A DNA stretch of 5,135 nt, taken from the NCBI GenBank assembly GCA_018991295.1, contig JAGKSZ010000123.1, forward strand, positions 1 through 5,135, written 5' to 3'. The translations under genes were made by a program, and so were the position numbers. The stretch comes from Porphyrobacter sp. (GTDB taxonomy: Bacteria > Pseudomonadota > Alphaproteobacteria > Sphingomonadales > Sphingomonadaceae). Shown here piece after piece: positions 1 to 5,135 of this stretch (its first letter is position 1; each line of letters opens with the position of its first letter). The notes beneath the pieces were generated by a model that was given only the letters and a program-made list of their open reading frames with translations, did no database searches and was not told the origin of the DNA.

Positions 1-1555
1 TGGTGGATTGCATCGCGCGGATTTGCTCTGCGACCTTTTCGGTGGCGCGGCTCGTCTGCATGGCGAGTTCCTTGACCTCGCTGGCGACGACCGCAAAACC
101 GCGCCCGGCCTCGCCGCCGCGGGCTGCCTCGATCGAGGCGTTCAGGGCCAGCAGGTTGGTGCGCTGGGCGATGGTCTGGATCAGCTCGACGATCTGGCCG
201 ACTTCTTCCGCTGATGCCGCAAGGGCGGAGATGGTTTCGTCCGCCTCACCGGTGGCGACTGTCGCCAGACGGGCGAGTTCGCTGGAGGAGGCCGCCTGAC
301 GGCTGATCTCGCTGATCGACAAGGCGAATTCGTCGCTCGCCGCAGCAGCAGCGGTGGCGCCTGCATTGGCTTCCTCCATCGAGGATGCGACTTCGCCGGT
401 GCGGCGGCTGGCTTCTTCGGCGCTCTGGGCCATGCGCGAGGCGGTGGTGTGGAGCTGGCTTGATGCTGCCGCCACACCGCTCACCACATCGCCCACGGTG
501 CGTTCGAACTGGCGGGCCACTTCATCGAGCAGGGCCGCCTTGCGGGCTTCGGCTTCCAGCCGCTCGCGTTCGCGCTCCTGCTGCAATTGCAATTCCTGTT
601 CGGCCTTTTCCGAACGCTCCCGCGCCCACAGCTCGAGCCGCTTGCTGGCGCGCTTGAACAGATCGAGTGCGCGGACCATCGCCCCGATTTCGTCCTTGCG
701 GTCAGCGCCATGGATCTCGAAACTGCGGTCACCATCGGCAAGGCGGGTCATGGCGCCGGTGATTTCAGCGATCTTGCGCGAGAAATCCCGCGACAGATAG
801 GCAAGGCCGAGCATCAGCACCGCCGCGCCCACTGCGGCGAGCAGGCCGAGGATCACGATCATGTTGAAGAAATAGGCGATCCCGCGCGCTTCCCGCGCCG
901 ATCCGTGGGCGGCGATATCGGCGGCCAGTGCGTTGCTGGCGGCGATCACGACATCGCCTTGTCCGGCCACCTTGTCGGCCAGATCATTGGCATCGCCGCC
1001 GCTGCGCGCATTGTCGCGGGCTTCGGCATAGGCGGTCTCGAAGCGGGTGAGTTCGGCCCGGATCGCGGCTGCACGCGGGGCAAGATCGGGCGCATCCTTG
1101 CTGACCGCCGCTTCGATGGCGGTAACCTGCGAAAGCAACGCGCCTGCCGCATTGCGCTGCGCATCGCGCGCGGCGCTGCCCCGGTCATAAATTGCGCGCA
1201 CCGAATGATAGCGCAGTTCGCCCGCGCCTGATTGCAACTGCCCGGCAGCGACCAGCGTTTCCTGCACATGGGCAGAGGCGTTGTAGCGGTTCCACAATTC
1301 ACCAAGGCCCAGCCCCAGCACCATCACCATCACCACGCCGAGGCCCAGCACCGCGCCGAACACGGTGTTGATCTTGCGCGACAGCGACAGGTTGCGGAAC
1401 CACGCCATGCGTTCGAGCAGCGAGATGCGGGGGGCATGGCCTGCAGGCGGCGCTGCGAATTCGCTGTCCTCGATCGCGAAGTCGCTTCTGAGATCGCGTA
1501 CGAAGTCGGGAACGGCCTGTTCCTCGCGCCGGTCCTGCAAACTCATCATGTTCAT
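1..1555 (-). CDS. Methyl-accepting chemotaxis protein, C-terminus cut by the window edge
   Basis: This is an inner-membrane chemoreceptor that would signal to the CheA kinase through CheW. Reading leftwards from the ATG at 1555 gives 518 uninterrupted codons before the sequence ends. An N-terminal cytoplasmic stretch (about residues 1-60) is followed by a membrane segment (about 64-86, rich in G/V/M/L), a mostly helical periplasmic region (about 87-226), a second membrane segment (about 227-253) and a HAMP domain (about 254-308, with GD at 275-276 and DEIG at 288-291). A charged, coiled-coil-like stretch (about 309-345) leads into the signalling domain. The tip is unmistakable: QRTNLLALNASIEAARGGEA starts at 464 and is followed by GRGFAVVASEV. 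Pairs of glutamates at 380-381, 394-395 and 450-451 are possible methylation sites. The sensor region resembles four-helix-bundle ligand domains only in length and helical character, so the ligand is unknown. The HAMP lacks the usual proline in its first helix. The rest of the C-terminal helix lies outside the window. Confidence 0.96.
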   Translation of the reverse strand, partial: MNMMSLQDRREEQAVPDFVRDLRSDFAIEDSEFAAPPAGHAPRISLLERMAWFRNLSLSRKINTVFGAVLGLGVVMVMVLGLGLGELWNRYNASAHVQETLVAAGQLQSGAGELRYHSVRAIYDRGSAARDAQRNAAGALLSQVTAIEAAVSKDAPDLAPRAAAIRAELTRFETAYAEARDNARSGGDANDLADKVAGQGDVVIAASNALAADIAAHGSAREARGIAYFFNMIVILGLLAAVGAAVLMLGLAYLSRDFSRKIAEITGAMTRLADGDRSFEIHGADRKDEIGAMVRALDLFKRASKRLELWARERSEKAEQELQLQQERERERLEAEARKAALLDEVARQFERTVGDVVSGVAAASSQLHTTASRMAQSAEEASRRTGEVASSMEEANAGATAAAAASDEFALSISEISRQAASSSELARLATVATGEADETISALAASAEEVGQIVELIQTIAQRTNLLALNASIEAARGGEAGRGFAVVASEVKELAMQTSRATEKVAEQIRAMQST

Positions 1556-1564
1556 GCCGCGTGT

Positions 1565-1569
1565 TCCCC
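1565..1569 (-). promoter_or_regulatory. Ribosome binding site that decides the chemoreceptor start
   Basis: On the minus strand GGGGA lies 9 bases before the ATG at 1555. Two further in-frame ATGs follow at 1549 and 1546, but their spacing (15 and 18 bases) would be too long. An in-frame TGA lies ten codons upstream of 1555, so the gene cannot start much earlier. The GGGG sits inside a CCCCGGGG palindrome (1566-1573), which could partly mask it in the mRNA; that is inference. Confidence 0.55.
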
Positions 1570-1574
1570 GGGGG

Positions 1575-1643
1575 TTTTCGTTTCAAGCTTTGATGAAGGA
1601 AAATACTTTCCAAAAGCTTGATCCGGGGGACTACCTGGCGGCT
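1575..1643 (-). promoter_or_regulatory. Probable promoter and leader region of the chemoreceptor gene
   Basis: This stretch between the palindrome and the chemoreceptor RBS includes the most AT-rich part of an otherwise GC-rich window (about 1575-1620), as expected of a promoter. It contains an imperfect two-tier inverted repeat. The outer arms CAAGCTTT (1584-1591) and AAAGCTTG (1613-1620) flank inner arms GGAAA (1598-1602) and TTTCC (1607-1611); the two pairs are slightly off-centre from each other. I see no convincing sigma-70 -35/-10 pair, no sigma-28 or sigma-54 consensus and no CtrA box (TTAA-N7-TTAA). The promoter call therefore rests on position and base composition alone. Confidence 0.35.
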
Positions 1644-1696
1644 TAGAGCACCTTCCGACCAATCCGGGTCACCCGGATTGGTCGGAAGGTGCTCTA
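1644..1696. repeat. Perfect 26-bp intergenic inverted repeat, possible REP-like element or transcript-end hairpin
   Basis: The left arm (1644-1669) and right arm (1671-1696) are exact reverse complements around a single central base at 1670. In RNA this could form a stem of about 25 pairs with a 3-base loop. The ends read TAGAGC and GCTCTA, and GCTCTAGAGC at 1691-1700 is itself a 10-bp palindrome spanning the right end. The element begins 7 bases after the glgX stop in the direction of transcription, where a terminator or mRNA-stabilising hairpin would be expected. Neither strand has a T-run after the stem, so it is not a standard Rho-independent terminator. Perfect symmetry and an intergenic position also fit a dispersed palindromic repeat; other alphaproteobacteria are known to carry intergenic palindromes with similar AGAGC/GCTCT ends. 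Copy number cannot be judged from one window. Confidence 0.85.
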
Positions 1697-1703
1697 GAGC
1701 CGA

Positions 1704-3497
1704 TCACTCGTCCCAGCAGGCCTCGCGCTTGCTGCGGCTGATCCGTAGCCGCATCGCGCCGTCATCAGCGGGCCATTGATGGATGAAACCATCGGCTTGC
1801 CCGTCCTCCCAATCCGCCGGTGTCATGGGCGCATGGGCAAGTGACAGCCAGGTGCCGTTTTCGGGAAAGCGTGTGAAACAGCCAGGGCGCGCAGCGCGGC
1901 GGGCGGCAAGGGCTGCGACATGATCTTCAAGCGCCGTGTCGCGGCCCGCCCAGTCCACCGGCATATCCTGACAATAGGCATTGTTGTTGCCATGCTGGGT
2001 GCGGCCGAATTCGTCCCCTGCGGTGAGCATGATCGTGCCGGTTGAAGCGAACAGCGTGCCCAGCAGCGCACGCAGATCGGCAGCGCGGCGGGCGTGGATG
2101 GCGGGATCATCGCTCGGCCCTTCGGCCCCGCAGTTCCACGAATGGTTTTCGCCATGCCCGTCGCGGCCCTCCTCGCCATTGGCGTGGTTGCGGCGGTGTT
2201 CGTAGCTGACGGTGTCTGCGAGCGTGAAACCGTCATGCGCGGCGAGGAAATTGACGCTCCGGCAATTGCTCCCGAACAGATCCGACGATCCGGCGATGCG
2301 GGTGGCGAGCGTGCCGATACCCGCATCCCCGCGCCAGAAACGGCGCACATCATCGCGGAAACGATCGTTCCATTCGAGCCAGTTCGGTGGGAAGCGCCCC
2401 AGCTGATAGCCGCCCGGGCCAATGTCCCACGGCTCTGCGATCATGATGCGGTCGGCAAGGCAGGCCTCGGCGGCGATTTCGGCAAAGATCGGCGCGTGGG
2501 GATCAAACCCGGGGCCGCGCGCGATGACGGGGGCAAGATCGAAGCGAAAGCCATCGACGCCGCAGTGGCGCACGAAATGCACGAGGCTGTCGATCAGCAG
2601 CTGCCGCACGGCGGGGTTGGCGAAATCGAGCGTGTTGCCGCAGCCGGTGTCGTTGATCAGGCTGCCATCAGGGGCGCGGGCATAGGCCGCAGGATCAAGC
2701 CCCCGCAGACTGAGCGTGCCGCCGTGGACATCGCTTTCGCCCGAATGGTTGAAGACCATATCGAGGATCACGCCGATCCCGGCATCGTGCAGCGCCGCCA
2801 CGGCCTCGCGCAGTTCGCTCACGCCGCCCGGACACAGCCCCGGATCAAGCGCCATCATGGCGACCGGGTTATAGCCCCAGTGGTTTGCAAGCCCCAGCGG
2901 CGGCAGGTGGCGCTCGTCAATCCACGCGGTGACCGGCATAAGCTCCACCGCCGTGACGTGGAGCTTTGCCAGATGCGCGATCACGGCAGGATGGGCGAGC
3001 GCGGCGATGGTGCCGCGCTGCTCGGGCGGCACATCGGGGTGCAGCATGGTGAAGCCGCGCACGTTGATTTCGTAGATCAGCCCGCCGCGCCGGAAGCGGG
3101 GCGGGGCCGGGGGGACTTGCGGCAGAGGCCCTGTCACGATGGCGCGAGGCACCAAATCGGCGGTATCCTCACCAAAGGCGGCAAGGCGCGGGTGCTGCAC
3201 GAACCGCCGGTCGAGTTCCAGCGCATAGGGATCGACCAGCAGCTTGGCCGGATCAAACCACAGGCCGCGTTCCGGCGCATAAGGGCCGTGGGCGCGGTAG
3301 CCATAGCGGGTGCCGGTGAGGTTGCCGGGCAAGTCGAGCGTCCACACCTCGCTGTGCGGCTGCATCGCATGGCGCGTTTCGCGCTCGTCCCCAAACTCGC
3401 CGTCGAACAGGCAAAGTTCCACCGCTTCGGCCAGCGGTGCGCGCACGGCAAAGCGGGTGGTGTCGCCTGTGACCTGCGCGCCGAGGCGTTCGCTCAC
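1704..3497 (-). CDS. glgX: Glycogen debranching enzyme GlgX (GH13 isoamylase type), short C-terminal domain
   Basis: This cytoplasmic enzyme hydrolyses alpha-1,6 branch points, mainly the short stubs left when phosphorylase trims glycogen. The 597-residue product has an N-terminal CBM48/E-set domain (about 1-100, with YGYRAHGPYAPERG at 65-78), a (beta/alpha)8 catalytic domain (about 138-530) and a short C-terminal remnant. All GH13 signature regions are present: DMVFNH at 246-251, GFRFD at 316-320 (nucleophile D320), AEPWD at 354-358 (acid/base E355) and AAHDGF at 419-424 (transition-state D422). GDEFGRTQHGNNNAYCQD at 494-511 is typical of GlgX. The start is GTG at 3497, overlapping the pgm stop as GTGA. 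It places the first residues where family members begin, and the next methionine (residue 45) lies inside CBM48. No clear Shine-Dalgarno is visible, so coupling to pgm translation is likely. E. coli GlgX has 657 residues; the shortfall is mostly at the C-terminus. GlgX is preferred over TreX/isoamylase because of the pgm linkage and motif wording. Confidence 0.95.
   Translation of the reverse strand: MSERLGAQVTGDTTRFAVRAPLAEAVELCLFDGEFGDERETRHAMQPHSEVWTLDLPGNLTGTRYGYRAHGPYAPERGLWFDPAKLLVDPYALELDRRFVQHPRLAAFGEDTADLVPRAIVTGPLPQVPPAPPRFRRGGLIYEINVRGFTMLHPDVPPEQRGTIAALAHPAVIAHLAKLHVTAVELMPVTAWIDERHLPPLGLANHWGYNPVAMMALDPGLCPGGVSELREAVAALHDAGIGVILDMVFNHSGESDVHGGTLSLRGLDPAAYARAPDGSLINDTGCGNTLDFANPAVRQLLIDSLVHFVRHCGVDGFRFDLAPVIARGPGFDPHAPIFAEIAAEACLADRIMIAEPWDIGPGGYQLGRFPPNWLEWNDRFRDDVRRFWRGDAGIGTLATRIAGSSDLFGSNCRSVNFLAAHDGFTLADTVSYEHRRNHANGEEGRDGHGENHSWNCGAEGPSDDPAIHARRAADLRALLGTLFASTGTIMLTAGDEFGRTQHGNNNAYCQDMPVDWAGRDTALEDHVAALAARRAARPGCFTRFPENGTWLSLAHAPMTPADWEDGQADGFIHQWPADDGAMRLRISRSKREACWDE
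3494..3497 (-). other. GTGA stop/start overlap coupling pgm to glgX
   Basis: The pgm stop TGA (3496-3494) and the glgX start GTG (3497-3495) share bases in a 4-base overlap. Such overlaps usually allow a ribosome ending the first gene to reinitiate on the second. No independent promoter or good ribosome binding site for glgX is visible in the end of pgm, which supports one shared transcript. Confidence 0.85.
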
Positions 3498-5122
3498 GTC
3501 ACCACATCGGGCGCGGTTCGCCCGGTGTGCGCGGCGATCCCGGCGATGGCTTCAGCGGCCGCGATCAGATCGGCGAGCATCGCCGGGGTCTCCTCTGCCA
3601 GCCGCCCGTCCGGGGCCTCGTAACGTTCAAGATAGACCCGCAAGGTCGCGCCTTCTGTCCCCGTGCCCGACAGGCGGAACACGATCCGCGAACCGCAGGC
3701 GAACATCACCCGCACGCCCTGCTTGTGGCTTTGCGAGCCATCGACCGGATCGGTGTAGCCGAACTGATCGGCAGCGCTGACCGTGAGCGGCCCGAAACTG
3801 CGCCCCGGCAGGCCCTCAAGCGAAGCCTCCAAAGCTGCCATCAGCGCGTTCGCCTTTTCGCTCTCGATCGCTTCGTAATCATGCCGCGCATAGTAATTGC
3901 GCCCGAACCGCGCCCAATGTTCCCGCGCCAGTTCCGCCACAGGCCTGCCCGTCACCGCGAGGATGTTGAGCCACAAGAGCACCGCCCACAGCCCGTCCTT
4001 CTCGCGCACGTGATCGCTGCCGGTGCCCGCGCTTTCCTCGCCGCAGATGGTGGCTTTGCCTGCATCGAGCAGCGTGCCGAAGAATTTCCACCCCGTCGGC
4101 GTCTCCCACAGCGGGATACCGAGCGCCTCGGCCACCCGGTCAGCCGCCGCGCTGGTGGGCATCGAACGGGCAATGCCTTTCAGCCCGCCTGCATAGGCAG
4201 GGGCAAGGTGCGCATTGGCCGCCAGCATCGCCAGCGAATCCGAAGGCGTGATGAAGACGCCCTTGCCGATGATGAGGTTGCGGTCCCCGTCACCGTCCGA
4301 TGCCGCACCGATCACCGGGGCATCAGCCGACATCATCAGGTCGTAGAGGTCTTTGGCGTGAACAAGGTTGGGATCGGGGTGATGCCCGCCAAAATCCTCC
4401 AGCGGCACGCCGTTCCTGACGGTGCCTGCCGGAAAGCCCAGCCGCCCTTCGAGAACCTCGTGGGCATAAGGCCCGGTCACCGCGTGCATCGCATCGAAGG
4501 CCATGGTCAGCGCCCCGCCTGCCACGGCGGCGCGGATGGCGGGAAAATCGAACAATTCCTCCATCAGATCGGCATAGTCGGCGACGGGGTCGATCACGTC
4601 GACCGCCATATCGCCAAGCTGCGAAGTGCCGATCCGGTCAAGATCGACGCTGCCCTCCACCATCATCCAGCGGTCAATGGTTTGCGTGCGGGCATAGATC
4701 GCCTCGGTCACGGCCTCAGGTGCGGGGCCGCCATTGGCGATGTTGTACTTGATGCCGAAATCTTCCTCCGGGCCGCCGGGATTGTGGCTGGCCGACAGGA
4801 TCAGGCCTCCGCTCGCACCATATTTGCGGATCACGTGACTGGCGGCGGGGGTGGACAGGATGCCGCCTTGCCCCACCAGCACCCGCGCATAGCCATTGGC
4901 TGCCGCCATCCGGATCGCCTGTGCGATGACGGTGCGGTTGTGATAACGCCCGTCCCCGCCGATCACCAAGGTCGATCCCGCGGGGCGTTCGGCCACCTCG
5001 AACACCGACTGGATGAAGTTTTCGGCATAATTGGCCTGCGCAAACACCCGCACTTTCTTGCGCAGGCCCGATGTGCCGGGCTTTTGCCCGTCCAAGGGCG
5101 TGGTGGCGACGGTCGTGGTCAT
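3494..5122 (-). CDS. pgm: Phosphoglucomutase (alpha-D-glucose-specific, PGM1-like)
   Basis: The enzyme interconverts glucose-1-phosphate and glucose-6-phosphate in the cytoplasm through a phosphoserine intermediate and Mg2+. It links glycogen synthesis and breakdown to glycolysis and sugar-nucleotide supply. The 542-residue product is full length for the family and shows its four landmark loops. The phosphoserine loop SASHNPGG is at 110-117 (active Ser112), the metal loop DGDGDR at 276-281, the sugar-binding loop GEESAGTGSD at 361-370 and the phosphate-binding loop RLSGTGTEG at 483-491. The N-terminal QKPGTSGLRKKV (13-24) and TPTGWKFFG (341-349) match the PGM1/bacterial Pgm branch and not the PMM/PGM (AlgC) or GlmM branches. 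The ATG at 5122 follows a good ribosome binding site, and no alternative start lies near it. Its neighbour glgX overlaps it by four bases, so it is probably an internal gene of a glycogen operon continuing to the right. No damage or missing catalytic residue was seen. Confidence 0.97.
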   Translation of the reverse strand: MTTTVATTPLDGQKPGTSGLRKKVRVFAQANYAENFIQSVFEVAERPAGSTLVIGGDGRYHNRTVIAQAIRMAAANGYARVLVGQGGILSTPAASHVIRKYGASGGLILSASHNPGGPEEDFGIKYNIANGGPAPEAVTEAIYARTQTIDRWMMVEGSVDLDRIGTSQLGDMAVDVIDPVADYADLMEELFDFPAIRAAVAGGALTMAFDAMHAVTGPYAHEVLEGRLGFPAGTVRNGVPLEDFGGHHPDPNLVHAKDLYDLMMSADAPVIGAASDGDGDRNLIIGKGVFITPSDSLAMLAANAHLAPAYAGGLKGIARSMPTSAAADRVAEALGIPLWETPTGWKFFGTLLDAGKATICGEESAGTGSDHVREKDGLWAVLLWLNILAVTGRPVAELAREHWARFGRNYYARHDYEAIESEKANALMAALEASLEGLPGRSFGPLTVSAADQFGYTDPVDGSQSHKQGVRVMFACGSRIVFRLSGTGTEGATLRVYLERYEAPDGRLAEETPAMLADLIAAAEAIAGIAAHTGRTAPDVVT

Positions 5123-5128
5123 CCCTGT

Positions 5129-5133
5129 TCCTC
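5129..5133 (-). promoter_or_regulatory. Ribosome binding site of pgm
   Basis: GAGGA on the minus strand lies 6 bases before the pgm ATG, which confirms that start. Only 13 bases upstream of the gene are in the window, so a promoter or the stop of a preceding gene cannot be seen. Confidence 0.75.
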
Positions 5134-5135
5134 GA

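Noticed and set aside
587..1231. A 214-codon plus-strand open frame rich in G, A and H
   Set aside because: It is antisense to the HAMP and sensor part of the chemoreceptor and has no recognisable motif or ribosome binding site of note. The minus strand gives a full-length receptor.
1299..1613. Several shorter minus-strand frames within 181-1613
   Set aside because: They are in other frames from the receptor. The receptor's own frame is open from 1555 to the window edge and contains all the domain motifs.
1232..1621. A plus-strand frame encoding a run of six histidines, resembling a metal-binding stretch or tag
   Set aside because: The repeated CAC/CAT is the complement of the Val/Met codons of the receptor's first membrane segment (VVMVMV). 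It is a strand shadow.
1644..1696. Terminal inverted repeats of an insertion sequence or MITE
   Set aside because: The two arms meet at one base with no internal sequence, and no flanking target-site duplication is clear. It is a palindrome and not a pair of element ends.
2094..3623. A 509-codon open frame on the plus strand opposite glgX
   Set aside because: It lies wholly antisense to a gene with complete GH13 motifs. Its translation has no recognisable domain, and long antisense frames are common in GC-rich DNA.
3879..4173. Small minus-strand frames inside pgm
   Set aside because: They overlap the sugar-binding part of pgm in other frames and give low-complexity Arg/Ala-rich translations typical of shadows.

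Overview
The window is GC-rich DNA carrying three genes, all on the minus strand, so transcription runs right to left. Strong G/C preference at third codon positions and the pairing of a phosphoglucomutase of the eukaryotic/PGM1-like type with a GlgX debranching enzyme suggest an alphaproteobacterium. A sphingomonad such as an Erythrobacter or Novosphingobium relative would fit, but that assignment is inferred from general resemblance and was not tested.

Right half (3494-5122): a complete phosphoglucomutase gene (pgm) with a good Shine-Dalgarno sequence at the window edge. Middle (1704-3497): a glycogen debranching enzyme gene (glgX). It starts at a GTG that overlaps the pgm stop codon by four bases, so the two are almost certainly co-transcribed and translationally coupled. 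They look like the distal end of a glycogen operon (glgB-glgC-glgA-pgm-glgX is a known order in alphaproteobacteria), with the other genes expected to the right of the window. GlgX removes short branches left on phosphorylase-trimmed glycogen. Pgm interconverts glucose-1-phosphate and glucose-6-phosphate, linking the polymer to central carbon metabolism in both directions. The GlgX catalytic core is intact but its C-terminal domain is short.

Intergenic region (1556-1703): about 150 bases containing no gene. It holds a perfect 26-bp inverted repeat that begins 7 bases after the glgX stop, then a locally AT-rich stretch with a second, imperfect inverted repeat that probably includes the promoter of the next gene.

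Left part (1-1555): a methyl-accepting chemotaxis protein gene, complete at its N-terminus and cut off by the window edge just after the signalling hairpin tip. It has two membrane segments, a roughly 140-residue helical periplasmic sensor region, a HAMP domain and the highly conserved receptor tip.

I found no mobile element, CRISPR array, tRNA or rRNA. Nothing here looks like an undescribed system. The most noteworthy items are the perfect intergenic palindrome and the shortened GlgX C-terminus directly beside it.
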